64,000 nt of DNA from DAIDKA01 sp036489445 (lineage in GTDB: Bacteria > Pseudomonadota > Gammaproteobacteria > Steroidobacterales > Steroidobacteraceae), in assembly GCA_036489445.1 (NCBI GenBank), contig DASXFV010000016.1:4223-68222 (forward strand). The letters run 5' to 3'. Made by a program: the position numbers and the translations under genes. Of this stretch, positions 33,296-42,568 are shown in pieces (the first letter of the stretch is position 1; each line of letters opens with the position of its first letter). The notes beneath the pieces were generated by a model, which saw only the letters and a program-made list of their open reading frames with translations, was not told where the DNA came from and did no database searches.

Positions 33296-34821
33296 GTGTG
33301 TACAGAGCTGCTGCTGACGCCCTGCGCGCAAGTCGGCGCCATGCTCGTGCAGCGGAAGGTCATCCAAGCGGGACTGTGCTGCCACTCAAAGGGTGAAGTT
33401 TCCGTCGGCAACACCGGGTACCTCGTTCTGCGCGGCAAGGACAACACCGGCCGCGACCTCATCATCTCGCAGGCGTACCTGACCCGCGGCATGCGCGAGC
33501 GCGCGGCAGAGTTGGCGACCGAGTGGCTGGGGCCACGAACCGAACAAGAGATCCGGCAGAGTCTTGAGCGCGAAGTGGAGCAGGAGCGCTGGACCAGCCT
33601 GGATCGGACCTTACAGCGCGAGGCAGTCGATGGCTTGGTGCGAGCTGTGACTCTGGCCGAGCCACGACTCCAGCGCCAGCGACCCCTCCTGATTGGCCGT
33701 CTGCAACACTTGCAGCGCCTGGGGCTCACCAGTGAGCCGCAGCCCGGCGTATGGGCTATCCACGCCGATGCCGAGCAGACCTTGCGGGCGATGGGCGAGC
33801 GCGGCGACATCCTGCGCACGATGCAGCGCGCCCTACGCGGGGAGCCGTGCGAGCTGGTCGTGTCCGAGCCCGGTGAGAACGGCCGCACGGTCGTCGGGCG
33901 GGTCGCCGCCAAGGGCCTGGCGGATGAGCTGTACGAGAAGGGCTACCTGATCATCGAGGGCACCGATGGCAAGGCCCACTACGTCGCGCTTCCCCCCAAG
34001 ACGGAGCTGGAGCAATACCCAAGGGGGCGTTGGTCGAAGTCGGTGCCTCGGCCGGAGCGCGAGCATCCGACCGGACCATCGCCGCGCTAGCGACCGACGG
34101 TCTCTATCGAACCGAGGATCACCTGAGGGTTGCCCAGGCGGAGGCCGCGCCAAACCGCGATCCGCACGACGTCGTCGCCGCTCACGTCCGCCGGCTCGAA
34201 GCGTTGCGCCGGGCCGGTGTCGTGGAGCGCTTGACCGAGGGCGTCTGGCGCGTGCCGGCCGATCTTCCCGAACAAGGCCGGCGGCACGACGCCCAGCGGC
34301 TGGGCGGTGGTGTGGCGGTGGAACTGCGCTCGCACCTGCCCGTCGAACAGCAGACGCGAGCGATTGGCGCGACGTGGCTGGACCGGCAACTGATCGCCGG
34401 AGGGAAAGACCTGGGCGAGCGGGGCTTCGGCAGCGCGGCGCGCGAAGGGCTACGGCAAAGGGCGGATTTCCTCGTCGAGCGAGGACTGGCGGAACGGCAC
34501 GGACAACGAGTGATCCTGGCGCGCAATCTGCTCTCCACGCTGCGCGAGCGAGACATCGCTACAGCCGCGAAGAGCATTGCCCGCGAGACCGGTCTCACCT
34601 ATCGGCCGGTTGTCGACGGCGAGAGAGTCAGTGGCGTCTACCGGCGCAATATTCTCCTCGCCAGCGGGCGCTTTGCCATGCTGGAGGATGGAATGGGATT
34701 CAGTTTGGTACCGTGGAAGCCGGTGATCGAGCCCAGGCTGGGGCAGACCATCATCGCCATCATGCGAGGCGCAAGCGTATCGTGGGAAATTGGGCGACGT
34801 CGCGGATTATCAGTTACGTGA
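33296..34821 (+). pseudogene. relaxase (DUF3363 type) remnant, truncated and frameshifted
   Basis: The first frame (33296-34090) picks up relaxase homology at LVLRGKDNTGRDLIISQAY, continuing through ATEWLGPRTEQEIRQSLERE and RVAAKGLADELYEKGYLIIE. The expected HUH motif just before this (NPHxH) reads GNTGY, and the catalytic N-terminus is gone. At about 34020, in CCCAAGGGGG, one base is missing and the protein continues in another frame (KGALVEVGASAGA to WEIGRRRGLSVT, stop at 34821). The product could not nick DNA. Confidence 0.85.
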
Positions 34822-34874
34822 AAGCTACGTTGCGGGTGCCTCCACTCAGGGGATTGCGAGATGAGGGTTGGAAG

Positions 34875-35516
34875 ATGAACGACTTGCAGATCATTGGGCG
34901 GCGCAGCTCGCATTTCACGCGTGTGCCGTTACTGTTTGCGCAGGAACTGGGCGTGGCGCTGCAGGTGGTGCCGGTGTACGACATGACGGCGCTGGGACCG
35001 CAGATGTACGCGGGTAATCCGGCGCTGAAGCTGCCAATCCTGCGCGTCGGAGACACGGTGCTGTTCGGGGCGCAGAACATCTGCCGAGCGATCGCGGAAC
35101 GGGCGGCGCGGCCAGCGCGCATGGTGTGGCCGGAGGAACTGCGCGACACGGTGTCGCGCAATGCGCAGGAGCTGGTGTGGCACGCCATGGCGGCGCAGGT
35201 ACAACTGGTGTTTGGAACGGTGCTGTGCAAGCTGCCCGCGGACAATGTGTACTTCACGAAGGCGCGTGCGGGGTTCGAGGGAGCGTTGAGCTGGCTGGAG
35301 GCGCACCTGGAGCAGGCGCTCGCGGCGTTACCGGCACCGCGTGATTTGTCGCTGCTGGAGGTGTCGCTTTTCTGTCTGCTCGATCATCTGTCGTTCCGGC
35401 CGACGCTGATGCTGCATGCGTATCCGGCGTTGGAGCGTTTCACTGAAACATTCGCGACGCGGCCAGCGGCGAAGCACACGACGTATCAGTTTGATGTTGC
35501 GCCGGCGGGCAGTTGA
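34875..35516 (+). CDS. glutathione S-transferase-like protein
   Basis: A 213-residue protein with a thioredoxin-like N-terminal half (LQIIGRRSSHFTRVPLLFAQELGVALQVV, NPALKLPILRVGDTVLFGAQNICRAIAER) and a helical C-terminal half. The cis-Pro in KLPILRV and the Gly-Ala in LFGAQN match a GST glutathione site, though the usual Ser is replaced by Gly-Ala. The substrate is unknown. The ATG at 34875 has a GGAAG close upstream; the longer frame is a shadow of the relaxase remnant. It is probable cargo of the element. Confidence 0.72.
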   Translation: MNDLQIIGRRSSHFTRVPLLFAQELGVALQVVPVYDMTALGPQMYAGNPALKLPILRVGDTVLFGAQNICRAIAERAARPARMVWPEELRDTVSRNAQELVWHAMAAQVQLVFGTVLCKLPADNVYFTKARAGFEGALSWLEAHLEQALAALPAPRDLSLLEVSLFCLLDHLSFRPTLMLHAYPALERFTETFATRPAAKHTTYQFDVAPAGS

Positions 35517-35538
35517 GACGGGGGTCCGCGAGGGGCGC

Positions 35539-36546
35539 TCAGGTGGCGGCGTCAGGATCTTGGATGGCGACCTGGGGCGCGGCGGCTTTAGCCACGGCCC
35601 GGGTTGCGCGATGCGCGGAGAGGTTGCCGCTATAAATGCCACCGCGTCGGCTGTTCGCCCGAGTTCCTGGTAGCGCCGGGTCTGATACACGTCCGCCTTC
35701 AAAAAACTCAATCAGGGCGACAAGCGTCGCCGATACCTCCTGCGTGCGCCATACCAGGCCCGTGACGACCGATTCGTGCACTCGCGGCAAAGAATGCCGG
35801 ACAACATGACGGTGATCTACGATGGCCAGCACCGATTCCGGCACCAACGCGATTCCGGCTCCAGCGGCGACACAGGCCACCATGGCGTGATAGGAGCTCA
35901 TTTCCAGTACACGTAACGTCGCCAGTCCTTTACGCCCGAGCCAGCGTTCGAAGACCCGACGGTAGGCGCAACCCGCCGGGAACGCGATTAGCGAGTCGCC
36001 GTGCACGTCCGCAGCGCGCCGAATCGGCCGATGAGCCGCCGCTGAGATCACCACTAGGCGCTCGGCGAAAAGCGGCAATACTGATAGCTGCTCACTGCGC
36101 TCCGGTGCCTCAGCCACGAAGGCAGCCTCGACGCGTCGTTGCTGGACGGCGGCCAGCATTGCATCGTTGGTCCCGGTGACGAGCTCGACTCTCACCTCCG
36201 GGAAGGCTCGATGATAAGCGGCCAGCACGCCCGGTAGGCGGCCGGCCGCGGTACTTTCCAGCGATCCGAGCTTCAGTACGCCCTCTGGCGCTGCGCCGCG
36301 CACCACGGCGTACGCCTCCTCCGAGAGGCGAAGCAACCGCTCCGCGTAGTCCAGCAGCCGCTCGCCGTGCGGGGTGAGCGTCAAGCGCTGCTTGCTGCGG
36401 TAGAACAGACGCGCGCCGATCGAGAGCTCGAGCTGCTTCACGCGCGCGCTCACGTTCGAGGGCACGCGGTGCAGAGCGCGCCCGGCACGAATGATGCCGC
36501 CTTCATCGACCACCGCTTTGAAGATCTTCAGATCCGAGAGTTCCAT
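35539..36546 (-). CDS. LysR-type regulator beside nitronate monooxygenase
   Basis: A 335-residue LysR regulator. The HTH reads MELSDLKIFKAVVDEGGIIR then AGRALHRVPSNVSARVKQLE, and the sensor domain starts near residue 90 (GVLKLGSLESTAAGRLPGVLA). It resembles the PutR/GltR branch. A C-terminal tail of about 40 residues beyond the normal end is basic and low in complexity. The start at 36546 is fixed by the HTH. It is divergent from the monooxygenase and MFS genes across 159 bases and is probably their regulator. Confidence 0.85.
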   Translation of the reverse strand: MELSDLKIFKAVVDEGGIIRAGRALHRVPSNVSARVKQLELSIGARLFYRSKQRLTLTPHGERLLDYAERLLRLSEEAYAVVRGAAPEGVLKLGSLESTAAGRLPGVLAAYHRAFPEVRVELVTGTNDAMLAAVQQRRVEAAFVAEAPERSEQLSVLPLFAERLVVISAAAHRPIRRAADVHGDSLIAFPAGCAYRRVFERWLGRKGLATLRVLEMSSYHAMVACVAAGAGIALVPESVLAIVDHRHVVRHSLPRVHESVVTGLVWRTQEVSATLVALIEFFEGGRVSDPALPGTRANSRRGGIYSGNLSAHRATRAVAKAAAPQVAIQDPDAAT

Positions 36547-36612
36547 GTCGTGACACTCGCTGCGATCGGGAACACCGGGAGCATTCACGGGAACCATACT
36601 ATGCTCATACGA

Positions 36613-36627
36613 AGAATATGTCATTCT
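36613..36627. promoter_or_regulatory. candidate LysR operator
   Basis: AGAAT-ATGTC-ATTCT, a 15-base dyad in the AT-rich spacer between the divergent LysR gene and the monooxygenase gene. It has the size of a T-N11-A LysR box. The assignment rests on symmetry and position only. Confidence 0.4.
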
Positions 36628-36705
36628 ACATTATTCACTATATGAGTATAGGCGAGGATCTATATTCTCCGGCAGTGAGTGGCGGCCATTTAACCTGGAG
36701 GCCGA

Positions 36706-37848
36706 GTGGCGCCGTCCATGGAGTCCCGTAACCCAAGAGGAGCCCGCCGAGCGATGCCGTCGACCTCTCCGAATGTACGAAAGCGTGTCGAGAGCTTTTG
36801 CCGCCGCTTCCGGCTGCGAGTGCCCATTCTGCTGGCGCCAATGGCCGGGGCGTCATTGCCACCGTTGTCCATCGCGGTCGGACAGGCGGGTGGTCTAGGC
36901 GCCTGCGGCGCGCTACTGATGTCTCCCGAGGAAATCATTGACTGGGTGCAATCGGTGCGGGCGTCCGGGACGGACGCCTTCCAGCTCAACAACTGGATTC
37001 CCGGGCAGAAGGCACGACGCGATCCTCTACACGAAGCGCAGCTGTGTACGTTCCTCGCGTGCTGGGGTCCCACTGTGACGCCTGAGGTAGCGGACGCAGC
37101 ACGGCCGAACTTCGAGGCACAGTGCGAGGCCATGCTGGCGGCTCGCCCTCCGGTGATCTCCTCGATCATGGGTCTGTACCCACCACACTACGTTCGCGAA
37201 CTCAAGAGGGAAGCGGTCGCCTGGTTTGCGACGGTCTCGACCGTCGCAGAGGCGCGTCAGGCCGAGGAGGCTGGCGCGGATGTGCTGATCGCTCAGGGTA
37301 TGGAGGCAGGAGGTCATCGTGGCTGCTTCGACCCCGACGCCGCCGAAGCGCAACTGGTGGGCCTGATTGCACTGTTGCCTGCCATTGTCGACGCAGTAAA
37401 GATCCCGGTCGTGGCCACGGGAGGTATCGCCGACGGCCGAGGCATCGCAGCGGCGTTGTTTTTAGGCGCTAGCGCCGTGCAGATCGGGACAGGATTCCTA
37501 CGTTGCCCGGAGGCTCAGATCCACCCTGCATGGGCCGCGGCGCTGGCGCAGTGCGCGCCCGAAGACACAGTGGTGACTCGGGCATTCAGTGGACGTGCTG
37601 GCCGCGCTCTCGCTACCGAATATGTTCGCGCTGCAACTGCGGCCGGGGCGCCAGCGGCAGCGCCGTACCCGATTCAACGCGCTCTCACGGCGCCGATGCG
37701 GCGCGCCGCATCGCGAGAGGGTGATGTTCAACGTATGCAAGTGTGGGCTGGTCAAAGCGCGCAGCTAGCGCCGGTCCTGCCGGCCGGTCAGTGGGTCGAT
37801 CGGCTCTGGCTTGAGACACAAAAGTTGCTGAGCGCCGGCTGGGGATGA
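36706..37848 (+). CDS. nitronate monooxygenase-like flavoprotein
   Basis: A 380-residue FMN TIM-barrel enzyme of the nitronate monooxygenase/2-nitropropane dioxygenase family. LLAPMAGASLPPLSIAVGQAGGLG opens the barrel, GADVLIAQGMEAGGHRG holds the catalytic His region, and IPVVATGGIADGRGIAAAL with GASAVQIGTGFLRC binds the FMN phosphate. It would oxidise alkyl nitronates such as propionate 3-nitronate. GGAGG stands four bases before the GTG at 36706; ATGs at 36718 and 36754 are alternatives. It overlaps the MFS gene by four bases. Confidence 0.88.
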   Translation: MAPSMESRNPRGARRAMPSTSPNVRKRVESFCRRFRLRVPILLAPMAGASLPPLSIAVGQAGGLGACGALLMSPEEIIDWVQSVRASGTDAFQLNNWIPGQKARRDPLHEAQLCTFLACWGPTVTPEVADAARPNFEAQCEAMLAARPPVISSIMGLYPPHYVRELKREAVAWFATVSTVAEARQAEEAGADVLIAQGMEAGGHRGCFDPDAAEAQLVGLIALLPAIVDAVKIPVVATGGIADGRGIAAALFLGASAVQIGTGFLRCPEAQIHPAWAAALAQCAPEDTVVTRAFSGRAGRALATEYVRAATAAGAPAAAPYPIQRALTAPMRRAASREGDVQRMQVWAGQSAQLAPVLPAGQWVDRLWLETQKLLSAGWG

Positions 37849-39143
37849 CATCCGTGACGCAGCATCACCACTCTCTGCAGCCGTTACACGATGGCTCACG
37901 CACGGCGGTATGCGCGTTATCCCGTCCCGCACGTAATGATTCAGGCTACATCGACCCTCGTCCAAAGGCGGCTTCAGTGCCCGGCCGATTCAAGGTCCTT
38001 AGCGCCGGTGTCTTCAGCCTCGTCCTGACCTTGGGTGTAGCGCGGTTCGCGTATACACCGCTCCTGCCGCTGATGCAGCAACAGGCGAAGCTCGGGCTTG
38101 CCGCGGGCGGATGGCTCGCTTCCATCAACTACGCCGGCTACCTGAGTGGAGCGGCGGTGGCATCGCTGATCGGCGATCTTGTGTTGAAGGACCGACTCTA
38201 CCGCGCAGGTCTGATCCTGGCCGTAGTGACCACCGGGATGATGGGTCTCCATACGAGCATCACCGTTTGGGTGATCTCGCGATATCTCGCCGGACTCAGT
38301 AGCGCGGCTGGAATGTTGCTTGGCAGTGGTCTGATTTTGAACTGGCTCATGCGGCACGACCACCGCAGCGAGCTCGGCATCCATTTCGCCGGTGTAGGTC
38401 TAGGGATCGTAGTCAGCGCCGCTGCCGTGATGGCCATGAACCGCTGGTCGCTGGATTGGCGACATCAGTGGTACGCATTCACCCTCTTGGGTGCTGTCTT
38501 GTTGTGGCCGGCCATGGGGTGGCTGCCGCGGCCCTCGGTCTCCACGGTCACCCGATCCGGGGAATCCTTGCTGGACGCTCCGCCGAGCCCGAACTTTCTG
38601 CAGGTGCTCATGGCGTCATACTTTTGTGCCGGCGTGGGCTACGCCGTCAGCGTCACGTTCATCGTGGCGATCGTCGATCAATTCTCGGATCGCGCCGGCC
38701 ACGGAGCCTTGGCCTTTCTCGTGATCGGCGCGGCAGCGACACCGTCGTGTGTGCTGTGGGATTTCATCGCACGGCGTACAGGGAACCTGAACGCCCTGAT
38801 TCTTGCCGGCGCCCTACAGATCGCGGGGATTCTGATACTGATTTTCATAACCGGTCTGCTAGCTACTCTGTGCGGGGCGGTGCTGTTCGGAGCCACAGTG
38901 ATCGGCATTGTGAGTCTGGTGTTGACGATGGCTGGCCGCTATTACCCAACGCGTCCCGCCAAGATGATGGGCAAAATGACGCTTGCATACGGTCTGGCGC
39001 AGGTCATCGCACCGGCCGTCACAGGGGTCCTGGCGGCGTATTTTGGCAGCTATCGGTCCGGCCTCTACTTGGCGGCAGGAGTGATGTTCATTGGAACCGT
39101 GCTGCTTTCGATCGCTCGTTGGGGCGAGATGACTGATTCGTAA
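37845..39143 (+). CDS. YbfB/YjiJ-family MFS transporter
   Basis: A 432-residue carrier with about twelve membrane segments after a hydrophilic N-terminal extension of about 50 residues. The first helix reads LSAGVFSLVLTLGVARFAYTPLLPLM, the hallmark of the YbfB/YjiJ family, and WLASINYAGYLSGAA and MMGKMTLAYGLAQVIAPAVTG follow. The substrate is unknown; coupling to the monooxygenase through an ATGA overlap suggests uptake or export of a nitro compound or its product. A later start near 37980 is possible. Confidence 0.85.
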   Translation: MTSVTQHHHSLQPLHDGSRTAVCALSRPARNDSGYIDPRPKAASVPGRFKVLSAGVFSLVLTLGVARFAYTPLLPLMQQQAKLGLAAGGWLASINYAGYLSGAAVASLIGDLVLKDRLYRAGLILAVVTTGMMGLHTSITVWVISRYLAGLSSAAGMLLGSGLILNWLMRHDHRSELGIHFAGVGLGIVVSAAAVMAMNRWSLDWRHQWYAFTLLGAVLLWPAMGWLPRPSVSTVTRSGESLLDAPPSPNFLQVLMASYFCAGVGYAVSVTFIVAIVDQFSDRAGHGALAFLVIGAAATPSCVLWDFIARRTGNLNALILAGALQIAGILILIFITGLLATLCGAVLFGATVIGIVSLVLTMAGRYYPTRPAKMMGKMTLAYGLAQVIAPAVTGVLAAYFGSYRSGLYLAAGVMFIGTVLLSIARWGEMTDS

Positions 39144-39224
39144 GAACACGCGAAAGAGCACTATTGGCGCGCTGGGCTGTGAAGATGCGCGTTAGATCCG
39201 AGGCGGCACCTAGACGACTATCCC

Positions 39225-40130
39225 ATGGAGCTTCGCCATCTACGCTACTTCTTGGCCGTTGCAGAAGAACTGCACTTTGCTCGCGCCGCTGAGCGTCTGC
39301 ACATAGAGCAGTCACCACTGTCGCGCGCGGTCAAAGAACTCGAATACGACCTCGGCGTTCAATTGTTCGAGCGCACGACGCGCAGCACCCGTCTGACCTG
39401 GGCCGGGCAGGTATTTCTTGAGGACGTTCGCCGGGTCTTCACCGCAGTTGACCAAGCCAAAGACAATGCCAAATCGGCGGCGAGCGGTTATCACGGCACA
39501 CTTCGGATTGCCCTCTCTGACGCCATCGCTCCGGCTCGGCTTGCCACCCTGCTAGCCCGGTGCCGTGCGGAAGAGCCGGAAGTTGAAATTCGCCTGTTCC
39601 AGACACCGCTTGGGCAGCAGGTAAAGGGCTTGCGTGAAGATCTGTACGACGCGGGCTTCGCCCAGTCCGCGGATGCGGGCGAGGGAATTATTGCCGAACC
39701 GATATGGACTGATTCCATGGTCGTCGCCGTGCCTGCGCGTCATCCGCTGCTCGTGCACAAGCACGTTCCCCTGGAGGAGCTGCCGCGTTACCCGCTTGTT
39801 CTCTGTCACCCGGAAGGTTGCGAAGGCTGTAGCCGCCAGATTGAGCGAGCTCTGCGCGTGGCGGGTGTCGGACCACAAGTGGTCGAGCGTGTGACAACAC
39901 ATGACGTACTGCTCACATTGATCGCGGCAGGCTATGGAGTGGGATTGACCAGTACAACGCAAATGGAGGTGTGCCGGCATCCAGATGTCGTGGTGCGTCC
40001 GCTGGCTGGACAGGCGATCACTCTGACTACGTACCTGCTGCGGCCCGATATCAATCCGCCGGTGCAACTGAGTCATTTTATTGATCGAGTTAATCCATTC
40101 GAAGCGCCAGTGCAGAGCGGTCCTCCCTGA
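39225..40130 (+). CDS. TraR-like LysR regulator of Tn4371-type elements
   Basis: A 301-residue LysR protein. The HTH is MELRHLRYFLAVAEELHFAR then AAERLHIEQSPLSRAVKELE, and the sensor region contains GTLRIALSDAIAPARLATLLARC and TPLGQQVKGLREDLYDAGFAQ. I recall this variety from directly upstream of traG in Tn4371-like elements, which is where it lies here. A CHPEGCEGCSRQIE stretch with three cysteines is a distinctive feature. The reading frame is intact although the transfer genes are not. Its present targets are unknown. Confidence 0.82.
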   Translation: MELRHLRYFLAVAEELHFARAAERLHIEQSPLSRAVKELEYDLGVQLFERTTRSTRLTWAGQVFLEDVRRVFTAVDQAKDNAKSAASGYHGTLRIALSDAIAPARLATLLARCRAEEPEVEIRLFQTPLGQQVKGLREDLYDAGFAQSADAGEGIIAEPIWTDSMVVAVPARHPLLVHKHVPLEELPRYPLVLCHPEGCEGCSRQIERALRVAGVGPQVVERVTTHDVLLTLIAAGYGVGLTSTTQMEVCRHPDVVVRPLAGQAITLTTYLLRPDINPPVQLSHFIDRVNPFEAPVQSGPP

Positions 40131-40373
40131 AATCCATCGTCGCCGTGACGTGGCTACACGCCGTGAAACCCATACGCAGGAGTCGGCATCGCTTCGTACG
40201 CTACGGCGCGCCAGAATTTGCGCTCTTTCACCAAAGAGCGCTTCTCTTGGAAATGTTGTTCCCCGCGTCTCGGCATTTTCGATAACGGTCTTTGACCGTC
40301 TCTGATCTCGGCTCGAATCTCCCCTACGCGGTGCTTCGTTGCCGCGCGCAAGCAGGGGGATTCGGAGCCCGAT

Positions 40374-40916
40374 ATGCAAGGCACCAGCGTGCTATTCGGT
40401 CAGGTGCTGACGGTCTTCAGCATCGTAGTCGCGGGGACTTGGGCCGCTACCCAATGGACCGCCGCGCACCTGGGTTATCAACTGCGCCTGGGTTCGCCCT
40501 GGTTCGACCTTTTCGGCACGCCCGTCTACCACCCATGGCGGCTGTTCGAATGGTGGTACTGGTTCGATGCCTATGCACCGCGCCTATTCTTGAAGGGCGG
40601 CGCCATCGCGGCCACGAGCGGCGGAATCGCTACCTGCGTCGCCATCGGCATGTCCGTATGGCGCGCTCGGCAATCCAAGCTCGTCACCACATATGGCTCG
40701 GCTCGGTGGGCGGAGCTTGCCGAGATCCGCAGGGCCGAACTGAATAGACCCGCCGGAGTCTTCCTCGGCCGAAAGGGGCGCGACTACCTGCGCCACGACG
40801 GTCCCGAGCACGTGATGGCCTTTGCGCCGACGCGATCAGGCAAAGGTGTCGGCCTGGTCGTGCCGACGCACCGATGCGGTTCAAGCAGATTGAAACGAGG
40901 CCGAAAACGTTTGTAA
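40374..40916 (+). pseudogene. TraG/VirD4 coupling protein, truncated after Walker A
   Basis: The N-terminal part of a type IV secretion coupling ATPase: two membrane helices (LFGQVLTVFSIVVAGTWAA and GGAIAATSGGIATCVAIG), then YGSARWAELAEI, then Walker A in FAPTRSGKGVGLVVPT. Homology ends there, at about 40866; the next residues (HRCGSSRLKRGRKRL) are read out of phase through the start of the neighbouring DUF296 gene. About two thirds of the protein, including Walker B, is missing. The 243 bases in front of it (40131-40373) hold no gene. Confidence 0.85.
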
Positions 40917-41305
40917 TCATCCTCGACACGGGAGATGAAATTCTCAAGACGTTGAAGACCTTCGCACAAGAGCAAAAGCTCTCCGGCAGTAGTTTTAAGG
41001 CTATCGGCGCCTTGTCACACGTAAAATTCGGATGGTTTGATTGGCAGGACAAGCGATATCAGGTAGCCGGCGAACTGGATGAACAGGTGGAGTTGCTTTC
41101 CCTACTTGGCGACATCGCGGTACAAGACCATGAGCCCCAGATTCATGCCCACGTTGTTGTAGGGCGAAAGGACGGAACAGCGCATGGTGGCCATCTAATG
41201 GAAGGCCGAGTACGGCCTACGTGCGAAATAGTTCTATCGGAGAGTCCAACCGCGTTACAGAAGCAGATCGAACCGGAATCCGGTCTTCCACTGATTCGCG
41301 TTTAG
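40874..41305 (+). CDS. PPC/DUF296-domain protein
   Basis: A 143-residue protein covering the whole PPC (DUF296) domain. ETRPKTFVIILDTGDEILKTLK, SSFKAIGALSHVKFGWFDW, and the metal-ligand-like HAHVVVGRKDGTAHGGHLME stretch with its histidines are seen. These small trimeric proteins are often annotated as DNA-binding because plant AT-hook proteins share the domain, but in bacteria their role is unknown. It starts eight bases past the TraG breakpoint, overlaps the broken frame, and has no clear ribosome site. Confidence 0.82.
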   Translation: MRFKQIETRPKTFVIILDTGDEILKTLKTFAQEQKLSGSSFKAIGALSHVKFGWFDWQDKRYQVAGELDEQVELLSLLGDIAVQDHEPQIHAHVVVGRKDGTAHGGHLMEGRVRPTCEIVLSESPTALQKQIEPESGLPLIRV

Positions 41306-41330
41306 CAGGAGTGTTTTCCGGACGAGCTCT

Positions 41331-41405
41331 ATGAATGCGGATCCATGCGAAATCAGGGCCTTGGTTTTCGATGTATTTGGGACCCTTGTCGATTGGCGCG
41401 GCTAA
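41331..41405 (+). pseudogene. haloacid dehalogenase N-terminal stub
   Basis: A 24-residue frame whose centre, IRALVFDVFGTLVDWRG, is the first catalytic motif of type II haloacid dehalogenases (DxFGT with the nucleophilic Asp). It stops at a TAA directly after. The remaining 200 or so residues are absent; the EamA gene follows. It is a deletion remnant that marks a second breakpoint at about 41400. Confidence 0.75.
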
Positions 41406-41478
41406 GGGGAAGGCAGGCGTACCGGATACGGCAGATGGGCGCATAGCTATGCGGGTGTGCTTTCCTTAGCATAGGGGC

Positions 41479-42555
41479 GTGACTCAGCAGCGCATTAAGA
41501 CCTACCTGGGAATGTCCGCGGGGCTGGCCGCTGCCGTGCTGTCGGCGCTGCTCTTTGGCGTTACGACTCCCGTTGCGAAGCAACTGTTAGAGGGTTCGAG
41601 CCCCTTGCTCGTCGCAGGACTGCTGTACCTGGGAAGCGGGCTCGGGCTGACCCTGCTGCGCGTCGTTCAGGATCGCGGTCTCGTGCCGCTGGATCTGAAG
41701 TGGTCAGACTGGCGATGGTTGGCAGCGGCCACGGCATCCGGCGGCATCCTTGCACCTGCCCTGCTCCTGTTCGGATTGGCGCGCTCGGATGCCGCGACCG
41801 CCTCGCTCCTGTTGAACCTTGAGGTCGTGTTCACGGCAGTGCTCGCCTGGTTCGTATTTCAGGAGGCGACCAGCCGCCGGGTGGTGCTGGGATTCGTCGC
41901 GATATTCGCCGGAGGGTTGGCTTTGGCATGGCCAGCGCAGCTGGCGATGCCGGGTCGAGCCCAGGGTTTGCTGTTCATAGCGGCGGCATGCCTGTTCTGG
42001 GGACTGGACAATAATTTCACCCGCAAGATCTCGGCAGCTGACTCACGCGTCATCGCCGGCATCAAGGGCTTGGTCGCCGGTACGACCAATACCGTTCTGG
42101 CGCTGGCACTGGGCGCGAAACTACCGACCCCGCCCTACCTGTCCGGAACGCTGGCGCTGGGTTTTTTTGGCTACGGACTGAGTCTGGTGTTGTTCATCGT
42201 AGCGCTACGGCACCTGGGCACGGCACGTACCGGCGCCTACTTCGCAACCGCGCCGTTCATCGGCACGGCTGTCGCGGTGCTCCTGTATGGGCAGCCGGCC
42301 ACCTGGGTCTTCTACGGCGCCGCACTGTTGATGGCGATCGGTGTCTGGTTGCACGTCACGGAGCACCACGCCCACTACCATGTGCACGAGCGGCTGACCC
42401 ACACTCACGCTCACTCACACGATGCCCACCACCAGCACCAACACGCATCGCCTTGGGATGCCGTGGAACCGCACACCCACGAACACCACCACGAACCCCT
42501 ACGTCACAGCCATGAGCACTATCCCGACATTCATCATCAACACCAACACGATTGA
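41479..42555 (+). CDS. EamA-family transporter with histidine-rich tail
   Basis: A 358-residue drug/metabolite transporter. Ten hydrophobic segments form two EamA repeats (AAVLSALLFGVTTPVAKQLLEG and GLLFIAAACLFWGLDNNFTRKI mark their starts). Residues from about 295 to the end hold 25 histidines in about 63 residues, in runs such as HTHAHSHDAHHQHQH and HTHEHHHE, which suggests metal binding (Ni, Zn or Co) on the cytoplasmic side. The substrate is unknown. GTG at 41479 or ATG at 41512 could start it. Confidence 0.85.
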   Translation: MTQQRIKTYLGMSAGLAAAVLSALLFGVTTPVAKQLLEGSSPLLVAGLLYLGSGLGLTLLRVVQDRGLVPLDLKWSDWRWLAAATASGGILAPALLLFGLARSDAATASLLLNLEVVFTAVLAWFVFQEATSRRVVLGFVAIFAGGLALAWPAQLAMPGRAQGLLFIAAACLFWGLDNNFTRKISAADSRVIAGIKGLVAGTTNTVLALALGAKLPTPPYLSGTLALGFFGYGLSLVLFIVALRHLGTARTGAYFATAPFIGTAVAVLLYGQPATWVFYGAALLMAIGVWLHVTEHHAHYHVHERLTHTHAHSHDAHHQHQHASPWDAVEPHTHEHHHEPLRHSHEHYPDIHHQHQHD

Positions 42556-42568
42556 GCGGCGGCGCACT

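Larger units (their letters stand above)
33240..40866 (+). mobile_element. decayed Tn4371-type conjugative element next to tRNA-Arg
   Basis: The segment holds a relaxase remnant, cargo genes, a TraR-like LysR regulator and the first third of traG, in the order known for Tn4371-family ICEs, where accessory genes sit between the relaxase and traR/traG. No integrase, trb cluster or parA is present, so it cannot move. A direct repeat GGTCACTCC occurs twice at 33240-33259. The right limit is set where TraG homology stops; no copy of the tRNA 3' end was seen there. Confidence 0.7.

Noticed and set aside
33091..41000. Direct repeat of the tRNA-Arg 3' end as an attachment site
   Set aside because: I looked for the 3' tRNA sequence downstream and found no convincing copy in this window.
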